64,000 nucleotides of DNA from positions 186,001-250,000 of the forward strand of contig NMRA01000554.1 in assembly GCA_002633005.1 (NCBI GenBank). Direction: 5' to 3'. Below the pieces are notes generated by a model that was not told the DNA's origin, ran no database searches, and worked only from the letters and a program-made list of their open reading frames with translations. The stretch comes from Phoronis australis (lineage: Eukaryota > Phoronida > Phoronidae). Made by a program: the position numbers and the translations under genes. Below are positions 1 through 13,100 of the stretch, piece by piece; position 1 is the first letter of the stretch; each line of letters starts with the position of its first letter.

Positions 1-431
1 ACGCGCTCTTGAAACGGGAAGTTTCCACTATTCTTTTGGTTAATCTCAGAGTTCTTGTCACTTGGTTAAGCTAGGGTAACATGGCAAAGCCACGCGTCCA
101 CACTACACAACGTACACCCCATGTGACACATTTAGTGCAAAACACTCTATAAGTGCTGAGTACGGCACCCGATCCGCTTTGTCTGCATGTTTTCGTCCAC
201 ATGACTTGCGTTGGGGCACCCTGTAGCCGGCAGTTTACCCTACCTCGGTAAGATGGGATAAGTTGTCACACTTGTGATCCTGTGCAAATAACGTCCATAC
301 TACCTACGACCTAGTGACAACTCCTTCCAGGAATAGTATAGTAACTCTTATTGCAGTCATGGTAGAGCGTAATTTTAACAAATTTAATTGCTACCGAAAG
401 TAGGCTATTCTTTCATCTTTCACTTGATTAT

Positions 432-687
432 AACGTAGAAAATATATGTGAAACTAAATATGGCGATCCAGATCCTCCCAAGGATACTATTGTTTCATGA
501 AATGAAGAATATAAATCGGTAAATAAAACAACAAGAATGGATCAACTGAAATTTGAAATTTTCGGAGGTAACAACTTTTTTTTTCTGTTTTTGTTGATAA
601 AGGAAGTTGTTACCTCCGAAAATTTCAAATTTCAGTTGATCCATTCTTGTTGTTTTATTTACCGATTTATATTCTTCACTTGATTAT
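432..687. mobile_element. Foldback insertion with perfect 74-bp inverted arms
   Basis: Arms 504-577 and 604-677 are perfect reverse complements around a 26-base T-rich spacer. The whole insertion is absent from the second copy of the block. The 13-base string TTCACTTGATTAT stands on both sides (419-431 and 675-687) but only once in the empty copy, as expected of a target-site duplication. A cloning or assembly hairpin artefact remains possible because the arms show no divergence. Confidence 0.6.
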
Positions 688-731
688 GAAATTAATAGCC
701 CAACCTTTTCTTGTATTCTTTTCATATTCAG

Positions 732-794
732 GGTTACCCTCTCGAGGGGATCCCTGAAGAAGGGAACCTATTTCTTGAAACTATATTGTCATGA
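732..794 (+). CDS. Candidate terminal coding exon of an upstream gene (copy 1)
   Basis: After an acceptor ending ATATTCAG, a phase-0 reading frame of 20 codons (GYPLEGIPEEGNLFLETILS) ends in TGA. The peptide looks protein-like and both copies of the block keep it. The rest of the gene would lie left of the window, so the family is not recognised and the exon is unproven. Confidence 0.3.
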   Translation, partial: GYPLEGIPEEGNLFLETILS

Positions 795-1233
795 AAATCA
801 ATGTTAGATTAGTTGACCGTAATGAAACTCGCCTCGGTAGGCTTAGAAAGAACAGACTTGAGACTTGGTTCTACAGTTGCATTGTCGTGGTGGTGTGTCA
901 TGTGTTGGCCGAGCATATAGTCTCCGATGGCAACTACGAGCTGTCAGCTCTTTACAAGACCCAAACTCAGTCATTTCTCGTGGANGAGAAGTGTGTAACT
1001 CGTTTCACGCCAACTTATCTTTCCTTGCATCACAGCATAGGTCACGAGCGCTGTTCTGCTCTAGTTTAGATGGAAATGAGCAATGGCGGATTTGAAAACT
1101 TGACGTACCCTGTCGTATGATCCACACTGCAAAGTCCACCCCTTTCTCAAGCCAGAGTTCCTTTCAACTGCTTCAGGTCCCGGGCATTTTTGTTGGTGCG
1201 GGGCGGGTGAGATTGAAACGACTTTTGCATTTT

Positions 1234-1950
1234 ACGCGCTCTTGAAACGGGAAGTTTCCACTATTCTTTTGGTTAATCTCAGAGTTCTTGTCACTTGGTT
1301 AAGCTAGGGTAACGTGGCAAAGCCACGCGTCCACACTACACAACGTACACCCCATGTGTCACATTTAGTGCAAAACACTCTATAAGTGCTGAGTACGGCA
1401 CCCGATCCGCTTTGTCTGCATGTTTTCGTCCACATAACTTGCGTTGGGGCACTCTGTAGCCGGCAGTTTACCCTACCTCGGTAAGATGGGATAAATTGTC
1501 ACACTTGTGTCCAATTGATCCTGTGCAAATAACGTCCATACTACCTACGACCTAGTGACAACTCCTTCCAGGAATAGTACATGGTAGAGCGTAATTTTAA
1601 CAAATTTAATTGCTACCGAAAGTAGGCTATTCTTTCATCTTTCACTTGATTATGAAATTAATAGCCCAACCTTTTCTTGTATTCTTTTCATATTCAGGGT
1701 TACCCTCTCGAGGGGATCCCTGAAGAAGGGAACCTATTTCTTGAAACTATATTGTCATGAAAATCAATGTTAGATTAGTTGACCGTAATGAAACTCGCCT
1801 CGGTAGGCTTAGAAAGAACAGACTTGAGACTTGGTTCTACAGTTGCATTGTCGTGGTGGTGTGTCATGTGTTGGCCGAGCATATAGTCTCCGATGGCAAC
1901 TACGAGCTGTCAGCTCTTTACAAGACCCAAACTCAGTCATTTCTCGTGGA
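1234..1950. repeat. Second copy of the duplicated block at the window start
   Basis: This copy lacks the 256-bp palindromic insertion of the first and then continues into unique sequence. Offsets are consistent: position 1 matches 1234, and 732 matches 1698. Differences are the scale expected between alleles of a polymorphic species. Confidence 0.85.
1698..1760 (+). CDS. Candidate terminal coding exon of an upstream gene (copy 2)
   Basis: Same exon as 732-794 in the second copy of the duplicated block, with the same acceptor, frame and stop. If the block is a haplotype duplication, only one of the two is real. Confidence 0.3.
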   Translation, partial: GYPLEGIPEEGNLFLETILS

Positions 1951-3061
1951 AGTTGAGGAACAAGCTGATGACCACTCAACGGTCTTAATGAAAAATTATT
2001 TTCATTGGACGAAACGCCCTGGCACCGACTTCAGTCGAAAATGATGGTCAACATTTGTGAAGCATATAAAACGTATGCACAGAACAGACCTATGTACAAA
2101 TGATCCTTACAAAACTCATTATAAACTTTTCTTATAAACAAGGGCGTGTCCATACTTCCCATTGTTCATGATGCAAACTCCCTCTTTACCACGAGCCTAC
2201 AAATCCTCCACCTCAACCTCCATTCACACATTATCCAAACCCTCCCGGCCTCACATAGGCAGGTCAGTATTATCCCGGGGTTGTCATGTTTCTGGACACC
2301 GAAATAAGTTTCTTATTGTATTTATTTCATTACAAAAATTATTCGTTTACTAAAAATATGCAATTTTGATATGACGCGGTTTCAGCTGATCATAGGATCC
2401 TACATAAGAATGCTAGGTTCATCATCGCTGGTGAAATACCATTGAACATTTCGAAGCCGCCTAGCTGGCGAGGGCAAACGCGTCAGCATACTCTCTCAAT
2501 AACTTTTTGTACACCTGACAGGGAGCTGACGAGGTATGACATGAGACGTATTTTGGCTTAAAAATAGATCACAAGCTCGTTCTTCCCGGCGTCGTCCGCG
2601 GTTTTTACTCCTTAAAAAGAAAACTTGTCAGTGTCACGTCTCGAACAATATCTGACACGACAAATGACGCGCTGAATCCCATAAGTTGGCAAATGCAATG
2701 AACTAGTAGGAGATTCATGCCATATGAAATTAATAAAGTTAAACCTTGAGTTCGTATTGCTTGTTTGAGAAAGCTCAACTCAATTCTATTTTATCACTGG
2801 GTAGTTTAATTGAAATTCCGTCAGACCGGCTCACACCACGTCGCTAGTGTAAAAAGTTTAGAGATTGGGTCGTGTTTCGGCGACGAGACCTACAAGAGAC
2901 TTTGGCAAGGCCAAGGCAAGTCAGCATCTTGTCACGACATCTATTGGATTTATAAACGACTAATCGAGATTTAGCGTGAAAGAACGTGAAAAGCGGTATT
3001 GGCCTGGCGTGCATGACAATATATTTCTACCTTGTATGATTTTCATTTAAAACTTAGGAAA
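1951..3061. other. Upstream region of CCT2, no coding exon recognised
   Basis: No exon with protein similarity or good splice sites on both sides was found. It probably holds the CCT2 promoter and 5' untranslated region, but no core promoter element can be assigned with confidence. Confidence 0.5.
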
Positions 3062-3064
3062 ATG
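3062..3064 (+). CDS. CCT2: Candidate CCT2 exon 1 (start codon only)
   Basis: Exon 2 of CCT2 opens in phase 0 with residues aligning from about position 8 of the family and has no ATG of its own at the right place. Upstream, the string AAAATG followed at once by GTAAGG is a strong splice donor directly after an ATG, in the phase needed. A first coding exon holding only the initiator Met would give a protein starting Met-Pro-Ile-Asn, or Met-Phe-Gln-Pro if the alternative acceptor six bases upstream is used. No other candidate start was found between here and 5734. The 5' untranslated boundary and promoter cannot be placed. This is inference from phase and splice-site quality. Confidence 0.45.
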
Positions 3065-4086
3065 GTAAGGATTTTTCGTCTGGTTGTTTGAAAATATACT
3101 ATGTCTCAATTGCCAGTTGCCTTTATGTGTCACGAAGTTTTTCTAGTCATTTATGTCGACTGGTATGAGTCTATAGTCAAAGGCCGGGTTAGCAATTTTT
3201 CAAGTTGGATTCCTCTCGAGTCTCCCCGAGTCCCTTAAAATTGGATGCCGATTTTTTGAAGTAGAAAGATGCTTGAGCTTCAGATAATTATATCTGGAAT
3301 TCACTAAATGGTCGTTTTAGTTTAGCAGGTTAGTGGCAGTATTATCTTCTTGTTCCAACCGTTGCCGAGCGGCAATTGCCTATCCATCAGGCCATGTACG
3401 GATTTCCAGAATATTCTTGGACAAAGCATCAGTTTTCAGCTCATCGTTACGTAGACTTGGTGATTATCAACAAAATTCTGTGTGCATTATGTCTGAGATA
3501 TCCTCCATAGTCTGATGTGGCAGTCCCTGATTTTGAGAACCAGTTACTTTCATTCACGATTTTGGGAACTGAAATAGGGACTGCTTGAAGAAAAAGTTTG
3601 ATAATGGGAGTATTTGTTCGAGTTGGAAGGAATTAAACACATCTACAACCTCCTCAGGTGTTCCTCTATGCGCAAAAGGTATTTATAACAACGTGACTTT
3701 GATGGTTTAGTCGGTGCGAGGCATAATTCGCTGAAAAGCTTCCAGCCTACAGAGCGCCTGTGCCCTATAGCCTCTGCATCGCCTCTGGTTCGGGCCAACA
3801 GAGGCGATGGTCATTGCCTAGACCTTCCGTAACAAATTGTTAATTTCTGTGGGGCAGATTGACAATACGCAGCAGCTTTTTGGGAAGATTTTTGTGCTTT
3901 GACCGTGAATTTGTTGCAAACTCGCTGGAGCAGGACACCGCCATTGCTATCAGAAGAAAGAACAATTGCTCGTGGTTTGTTGAACCCCTGTTTTGTGTAA
4001 ATTTATTGAGTTTTGTGTTTGATATGGACTTCTGAAATGAAACACCCGTGGAATTCCTAGTGCTGAGTGTCGTACCTTGTACTAGT

Positions 4087-4117
<31 letters not shown>

Positions 4118-7100
4118 GTGTATTGGGGCCGATCAGAAGCTGAGGATGCCTGTGGCTTTGCTCAGTGTGCTGTGCTGTTCGTGAACTTGGAATCCTGCTG
4201 AATCTCAAGATAGCGTATGCGTGAACTTGGAATACACGAGGAAACTTGACTAGTTCACTCAAATAATCACGTTCATATTGATAAAAATTTGCTTTGCACT
4301 AAATCAAGTTATGTATGTTATTAAAATAATGTAAATTTCAACCAACCTTTTTTCAACTATTGGCGACCTTATTCACCGTACAATAATTGATTTAAGCATG
4401 CACATATTCCTCCGATTTGATGACACAAGTTATGGTAAAGGAGAAAATGAATGATCGTGAGGCCAACAATTATAAAAATTCTTCACTTCTTCTCACTGAA
4501 CAAATAAGTTTACCTTATTGCCTTAATGGCTGTTCAAATCCAAGTTCACGCATAGGCGATCTTGAGGTTAAGCATGATTCCAAGTTCACGCACAGCAGCT
4601 GCACATCTATGTTGGAAGCCTTTTGGCAAATTACACCTGGTGAAAATGGTGAAATCATTAAAGTTACATCATTGTAGCAGTCAAGCTTAGAGAGAGGTCT
4701 TAAGAGACCGTCGATATCTTTAAATGCTCCGTGTTTGAACAAATATTGGCTATAATAGTAGCGGATAGGTGGGTCCCTGCTTTGAAAGTGATTTGAGAAC
4801 CAGTTACTCCCACTAAATAACACCTGCTATTCAGGGTAAAAGATGAAGAAACGGGTCCATTTTTGAACTGCTGAGAACCAATTTTCACCGAATTGTGGCC
4901 ATTGCCATTATTCTATGAAAATGGTTCTTGTCAACCATTTTCAAGAGGTACCCAATTACTGGACTTTTACCATGAATAGGTGTTATTTAGTGGAAGATGC
5001 TTCTTGCTACATAACGTTGATGGTTTAGCCAGTGTGAGGTGTAATTTTCAAAAATTCTTTCGGCGTACAGGGGGCCCATGACTTTTGGAATTGTCTTTGA
5101 GCCAGCTGTGCTCGCCCAATTCGCAAAAGGTAGCGCTGTCTACTTAAGTACCTATACTTATGACTTTTCGGTGTTAGGTAGATATGATAATTATTGGTCA
5201 AATTTAGACTAATGCAAAAATGGTAGTAAGTTCTTGAGATGCTCTTCATCAACACCAATGCACCGAATACTTGACTAGTAAATTTTATATAGAATTGCTT
5301 GAGAAATGAGATGATGGCAATTATCCTGCTGCTCAGTGGATTTTAATAAAACTACTCATGGCTGGGACAAGGAGCTAGTTGCTTATTTGCTTTGGAACAC
5401 GGTCATGTGGCCAAAGTTTGTCACCAGAGCCTGTTTTACTTGTTCAGTGTTGCATCTCTTATTCTAACCGAATAATTACCAGTAAATACAATTTCAAATA
5501 GATAGTCTATAATTATAAGGAAAAATGATGCGTGCGCTTTTACTCTGGCTGAATGTGTGGCAGTATTTGTAACTTTTTGATTTCAATCAAGGTCAAGTAA
5601 TTAGGTTACGAGGTACCCAATCTTTGTTCTTAAGTTGTTTGGTATCCAGTTTTTGTTCTCAAGTTTTCTGGTACCTAGTGCAATCAACTGGTGGAGTGTA
5701 GTGTGTAACAGGGCTTTCTGTTTCTAGTTTCAGCCTATAAATGTCTTGGGCCAGGGAGCCGAGGAAGAAAAGGCAGAGATTGCCAGAATGGTAACTAACC
5801 TTTGTTTCATGATGAAGTTGGGCAAGTTGGGCATGATACCAAAATGGGAAATCGTGATGTGAAAATATTCACAGTAACCAGTACTGGTTTAGACTGTGAT
5901 TTTCTGTTTTCAAAAAACAGATAAGTCCAATTTAGCAATTCTTAATTTACATTTCTTCCGCTTAGTAAAATAACCCTGTCTGTTTTACTATTTAATCGTC
6001 GATATCATGTATTCCATGCAACGTTTCTCGAGCAGAAACCAGAAATGGATTATGTAGCACTGAAAATTGTGAATTACGTTAGAAAAACTAATTTCACGAA
6101 AAAAACCCTATTTCGTGAATTCAGTTTCTTCCATTAGTTTCATGTTGTTTTGCCATGGTCTACAATTGAACCTTGTTACAATATACCTTGTTTAGAGCAT
6201 TCGCAGCAATAAAACATGCAAACTTATTTTTACCCTGCTTACAACAAGCTTTATAACATGCGGTATTTTGAGGGTCCCTAGATATTTGTTGGAGCGAGGT
6301 TTGACTGTATTGTTCACTGTACATAGCCCAATTTACAAGTGAGGAAATGTGGTCATATCACAGCGATTTCATTAGATGTCTGCAGATTGGTAAACGTTAC
6401 ACATGTGGTCATTGCTTCATACGTGTACTCAGCATTGAATGTCGTGTTATTTCAGTCCTCTTTTGTGGGGGCCATTGCTATTGGTGATCTCATTAAAAGC
6501 ACACTAGGGCCAAAAGGGATGGTAAGTCTTTGATGCCCTGTTAATTACTGTTGTCAATTAACTATCAGGTTTTGATGAATTTTGTTGCCATTATTTGGTT
6601 AATTTTAGTTTTGTGTTTATCGTAAAAAGTTAAAATTTAATCTCATAAGTATATTTTTCCTTCTAAGTTTTAGAACTTAAAGCAAAACTGAGAAGTTGGT
6701 GCTGATCTTGCGAGCACATTTTGCTTCTAACCATCGAAACTTGTTGTTAATAAGTTTCGTTGATCTTATACTGCTTGCTATTAGTCAAGATATTGTTAAG
6801 TGTTACAGGTGCAGTATCTGTGGCTAAAAGTAGTAGAAAAGCCTCATATTTACTCTTTTATTTGTCCCATGGCAAATTTCTGCCGTTGGTTTCAGGACAA
6901 AATTCTCCAATCAAACGACAGAAACTCTTCCATTCAAGTAACCAATGATGGCGCAACAATTCTGAAGGCCATAGGTGTAGATAATCCTGCCGCCAGGGTA
7001 CTAGTTGGTAAGAATATAGCTTTTACTCAGTGGTTAAATATATTAACATTGTCTTAAAATAATAATGAATACAATACCTGTGGCATGCTGACTGGTGACT

Positions 7101-10100
7101 CTTATTTAAGTTGTGTCAAATCTATATGCTGGTTATCCAACTCTGACGTATTCTTTTGAAAGAAGTAACAAAAGCGATACCTAACATACATCTGCCTTTG
7201 TTATCCGCAGAGATTTCTAAAGTTCAAGATGACGAAGTTGGAGATGGGACTACCTCAGTTACAGTACTTGCCTGTGAACTGTTAAAGGTGTGTTGACTAT
7301 TTGCTGACAGGTATTGTGCTGAGAGATTCAAAAATATGTTGACGGTTTGTTGCAAAGTGCTGCACGGGGAGTCTGTATGAGTTGTTTACATGCTGCCCTA
7401 TTTATGTTGTTGGCTGTGATTTAAGAATTTTGGTCTCTAGCTATAGAGTATTTTCGGTACGTGTGTGTAATTTAGGGCATGGGTATGGTATTTGTACCTT
7501 GAACTTTAGCGTTTGCTGGTCCTCAACTAGGGTTTAGGGATCCACTTCATGTGACAGTTTATTTTGATTGTGCCGCATGGGTGTTGTGATGTTGCATTTT
7601 GGTCATAACAGTATTACACAGTTAACGATCAGTATTTCTACATAATCCATCTTTGTTACTGATTCATATGGAGCACAACTAAAGCTGGTGTTTGATTTAA
7701 AAATATTGATTCTTAAGTTATTAATACACCAATATTGACATAACGTGTAACGTCAACTTGCTGTAAATTTCAGGAAGCCGAGAACCTGATTAACCAGAAG
7801 CTCCATCCACAGACCATCGTGTCGGGTTGGCGCAAGGCCACTGACGAGGCACGTCAGGCGCTCATCGATGCTGCCATGGATCACGGGTAAATGATGAGTT
7901 TGAGCTTCTTCGTGTCCCAACTAATAGTTGTTTTGTGACAGTTGTTACCTTCAGCCATTCGTTCACCTTTTGTGTTGAAACGCTATTTTGTTTTGTTCCA
8001 ACTCACGGAAATTAGTAATGGGTATGGAAAGCGATTGTGTCATAAGTCAGCTTTCTTGGTTACAGACAATAGTTTGACAGTGTGACAGTGGGAGTGGTCT
8101 AAAGAGTTGTGTTTTTTTTTTTGTTTTCTTGTTGATTTCAAGGTGCAGTGTTTTGAAGTTGAATGTAAACATCAGTTGTTGAGGTATACATGCAAGGTGG
8201 AGTATCGTCTGTTTAATGAACAACCTGAATATCTCCGAACACCTCCAGAAATGCCATTGCTCAATGTTGAACCATAGAGAAAAAATATTTCATGAATCAG
8301 TCAATACAGAAACACATGTGAACTCGTGTAATCTGGCAAATTTTGTGCATCACAATAGACACACCATGTGTGTTTGCTATGAAGATGGCAGACACGTTGC
8401 TTTTCATCCCTATTGACCATGATAGACTCGCATGATGACCTTTTGAAGATTTTTTACTCTACATGTCTGTCAGCCTGTAAGGTACTTGTTTCATAGGTTC
8501 CAATGTCATTGATTTCCAGACTAGCAAATACTTTGGAATCACTATGCAGTCTTGTGCTGTGGTGGTTAAAGATTTCTGCCATTGGATTTCGAAGACTATG
8601 CAGAATGTTCTTTAGTCCATGATCTGGACATACTCTCTGTCCTGATCTACACTCCGTGTCTAGACATACTCGCTGTCCTGGTTTACACTCTGTCTGGACA
8701 TACTCTTTGTCCTGGTCTACACTCTGTATGTCTGGACATACTCTCTGTTCTTGTCTACATTCTGTGTCTGCTTGTGTTGTAGGAGTGACCCGGTCAGGTT
8801 CAGAGAAGACCTAATGAACATTGCTAGAACCACACTTAGCTCAAAAATCCTCACGCAGCATAAAGACTACTTCTCCAACCTCTCTGTGGACGCCGTTTTA
8901 AGATTAAAGGTTAGTGACTCAGAAACAGCTTGCATTATTCGTCATTGAAGGGTTACGACGAGGCGTATGTGATGTAAATAAGTCTACTGGACTATTCAGT
9001 GTGTTTAAATTTGCCCTCCGATGATTGCAGACCTGTAGGAAGGTAAATATAGTTTGGGGTACCGACAAGTTTAACTTCTGTAAAACTGCTACTCTGTGGT
9101 CACCACATGTAAGTGACCACAGGAATGCTTTTATACTTGATTTCCTTAGAGCTCATCACATGGGCTTTAACTTGAGACTGCACAGCTGGTAATCCAAATT
9201 TCTCTTCCAGGGTAGCGGTAACCTAGATGCTATAAAGATCATTAAGAAGCTTGGTGGAAACTTGACTGACTCGTACTTGGATGAGGGCTACCTGCTGGAT
9301 AAGAAGATAGGTGTGAACCAGCCCAAGAGGATAGAAGATGCCAAGATTCTCATCGCCAACACACCTATGGACACAGATAAAATAAAGGTTTGTTGGGTGG
9401 TGGTTGTGCCATGCGCCATATGTTTATGTTAGAGATTGGTCTTGTACCTGACATTTTCCTATTTTAGGTAGAATGTTATCCAATGAAGTTGGGTCGTCTT
9501 TCAAATCCATGTTTTATATTCAGACTCGCAGTGAGATTTCTGCAAGTGACATTTTTGAGAAGTCAAATGCAAATATGTACCTAGATTTATATTTGACAAT
9601 GCTGAAAATCTGCCATTGTAGCCAGTGCTCGAATGAAAAATTGCTATGCAATACGTCCAGTAGGTGTATAGTCAGCTGGGCTTGTTTGTGGGAAACTTCG
9701 GTAGAGGTAATGAGTAAAAACCAACTAAAACTGTAGTTTTTTTAGCTGGCATAAACCATGTTCTGTTTTAACTTTTTAAAAGCATCAACTTTCTTCAGTC
9801 AGTGACCTCATCATGTTTTTATACCTTGTTTGAATTGAAATTGGCGACAATAAATTGCCACGAGTGCCCCTGGCGACCACACTGCCCTGGCGGCCATAGT
9901 GCCGTGACGGCCTTACTGCCCCGGCAGCCATACTACCATGACGACCATACTGCCCCGGCGGCCATTCTGCCGTGACGACCATACTGCCGTGACGACCATA
10001 CTGCCGTGACGACCATAGTGCCCTGGCGACCACACTTCCCTGACGGCCATACTGCCTTGACAGCCATACTGTCCCGGCGACCATACTGCCTTGACAGCTG

Positions 10101-13100
10101 TACTGCCTCGGCAGCCATACTGTGCCGGCGGCCATTCTGCCCTGGCGGCCATACTGCACTGGCGGCCATACTGCCCTGGTGGCTGTAGCTCCTGAACCTG
10201 ACCTGCCTTGATCAGCAACTTAATCTAGTCTCAGTTTTGAACAAGAAGAGGCTGGTTTTATAACAGAAATAACCATTTAAATCAAAGGTTGGTTTTGGAC
10301 ACCAAGTGTGGGTATTTTGCCCCTTTTAGGTACTGCATTGATTTGGCAAATAGCAAGGAGTCCATTTGCCTGGCGCTTTCAGGGACCCCCATCTTTAGTC
10401 TTATGTTCATGTTTACGAAACCGCAGGTGTTTGGCTCGCGTGTCAGAGTAGATGCTGTGTCTAAAGTGGCTGAGTTGGAGTTGGCTGAGAAAGAGAAGAT
10501 GAAAGAAAAGGTGGAGAAAATCATCAAGCACGGGTGTAATGTGTTCATCAATAGGTACGTTGGCTAGATGTCTTGGAAAGTTTTTCATTTGGGCATTTGG
10601 GGTCAGAGGTGTTACTGTCATTCACTTTGAAGGGATTATCATTTGTGAACACGAAATTTCCATGATAGAAAATGTCAAATGGTGTTCTACCTACGATTAC
10701 TGGGGCATTGATTTGAATTTATTGGGTCTGCAGTGGAGAACTTTGATAAGTGAAATATTCTTGCTCTCACAATGTCGAAATACTCTTTTGCAGGATTGAA
10801 GTTGGTGTTGTTTTGAGGTTTGTTTGCCTTGGTGTTTGTTTGTTTTATTATCGTTAGTCTATGTTACAAGTTGATCCACCTCTCTCATTCAGGCAACTTA
10901 TCTACAACTATCCAGAACAACTTTTTGCCGATGCTGGCATGATGGCTATCGAGCATGCTGACTTTGAGGGGGTAGAGCGCCTGGCCCTTGTGACAGGTGG
11001 AGAAATTGTTTCTACCTTTGACTGCCCTGACCAGGTGAAACTAGGCAGGTGTAAAGTGATAGAGGAAGTCATGATCGGAGAGGACAAATTACTTAAGTTC
11101 TCCGGTAAGTCAGTGAATGATAGGTGATTCAGAAGTAGTGTAAGGAGCAGTATGAGGAGATACCTTTATGGTTGAACTGAGAATGACTGAAACGATGAAG
11201 ACTGCTGAAATGGAAAATGTTCATTAACTGTATAATGCGCATGTATAATTTTGACTCATCATTGGACAGAAAGTTTGTGTGAATTGTTAAATCCCTGAAA
11301 GTAGTTGAGCATTCTGACAATTGATGTAATCAGATTTACAGATTACTTTATTTTGCTGTCTGACATGTTTTTCTGGTTTCTCCAGCTGGATCCAAATACT
11401 ATACATGAATGATCAAAGCGTTTTTTTAAATTGTTTTCTTTGCTTCACTTGCTGTTATAGGTGTCGCCTTGGGAGAAGCTTGCACCATCGTGCTTCGTGG
11501 TGCTACTCAGCAGATCCTGGATGAGGCAGAAAGGTCGCTACACGACGCCCTCTGTGTGCTGGCCCAGACAGTCAAGGAGACACGCACTGTGTTCGGGGGT
11601 GGTAAGTAGTTAGATGACAAGATTCTTTTCAAATTCATAACTATGTCTTTCCACATAATGTTTAATCTGGCGAGGTCATCTTTTGTAAGCATTGTCCAAC
11701 AAAAGTGTCTCTTTACAAATGTCGAGAACCAATGTATTTTCAGGGAATACCGCTGCTTATTGTTATGTTTAATGCAGTCTTGGCGGGTGTGTGATCTTGA
11801 TTTTCTTTCCTCCAGGGTGTTCCGAGATGCTGATGGCCAATGCCGTATCAGCACTGGCTGCCAAGACTCCTGGAAAGGAGGCGGTTGCCATGGAAGCATT
11901 TGCGCGTGCACTGTGCCAGCTGCCGACCATCATTGCCGATAACGCTGGTTACGACAGCGCTGATCTCGTTTCACAGCTACGTGCCGCGCACACCGAGGGT
12001 CATAGCACGTATGGACTAAGTAAGTATTGGTGGACAAGGGACTGGATATTAGTGTTCAGTACTGAACTTTTTGTGGGGAGCTTCATTGAAGAAAACTATT
12101 AGGTACTATGGTGCTGGAGACTTGGTAAGTGAGAGACTGAGCTTCTGTTCGCGGGGTTAGTTGTGACTCCTGAATGTCATTGAGAAGTACTATTCTGAGA
12201 TGGTTGGAATGAGTTTTAAGGTTATCTCCAACCAAATTTAGCGACCTCCATTCTAACTCGTATATCAAAGAACTAAGCTTTGTCAACTTCTTGTGAAAGT
12301 ATATAATTATTTTCTGAAAGCACAAAGAACAGGAAATATAAATATACTTTTTGTATTTATGAGCCATTATTATTTTTACGTAAAAACCTTTTTAAGGCAA
12401 AAATTCATTTTTAAGAAAGGTACATTCATAGCAAAATAACCCCTCGGTCGATTTTAATGACATGCAACGAAAACTTTACCAATTACCTCAAAAACGCTGT
12501 TAGGAATTTTCGATTAATCTGTTCGTTTGGTTTCTATGACAAATCAACTCGCAAAACTTTTTGTAAAAAATTGAAGTCGTATTCATCTTTGTTACGTTAC
12601 GCAAAATCTAGGCCTTTATATCAAAAATTTTAACAACATTTTTGAGATTGATGATTAAATATTAAGTTTGGAAAGTTTCAGCGAAATCCATCTAGCCGTA
12701 TTTGAGAACTAGTGTTCCTAAGTTCAAATGAAGTCGATTTGCTGAAGCCGAGAAAAAGCCGATTAGATTGGGACAAGTGAAAATCTCAAAGTCTTCGGTT
12801 AATTATTCGGTGAAAACTTGTTTTCGGTATACATAACCTATACAATCCTTAACTATGTTAGCTATTCCAACGTTAACTCACAATGTCAACTGAGTTTGCA
12901 GTGTGTAACTAACTTAATTATTAAAACCTCAAATAGACGTATCGTTCCCAGCCAATTTTTCCGGTTTTTTACGCTCTACTTTTTATGTAGGTCACAGTTC
13001 ATAGCTTGTACACGTCACGTGCTGGGAGACTGACCAAGTAAGAAATGGAATCTGTGGTTTAAGTATGTCATTAGCATGAGATCGAAACATCGAAATGTCA

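Larger units (their letters stand above)
1..984. repeat. First copy of a duplicated block (probable haplotype overlap)
   Basis: Bases 1-984 match 1234 to about 1950 nearly base for base, apart from a 256-bp insertion at 432-687 and a few substitutions and small indels. The copy stops at the single n at 985. A contig end running into an unmerged second haplotype explains this best. Apart from the candidate exon listed separately, no gene is visible. Confidence 0.85.

Noticed and set aside
791-2044. 92- and 95-codon plus-strand frames starting MKINVRLVDRNE in both copies of the first block
   Set aside because: No family, an in-frame stop just upstream, and the frame overlaps the better-supported candidate terminal exon. 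It is probably 3' untranslated sequence.
3840-4262. 140-codon minus-strand frame with repeated Ile-Tyr
   Set aside because: Caused by the TA microsatellite; no splice context and no protein-like composition elsewhere.
9861-10190. CRISPR array
   Set aside because: Head-to-tail short units without unique spacers in a eukaryotic intron; it is a minisatellite.
9785-10218. Several repetitive minus- and plus-strand frames rich in QYGRQGSM-type peptides
   Set aside because: All are readings of the 17-bp minisatellite, open in multiple frames at once and lying within a CCT2 intron.
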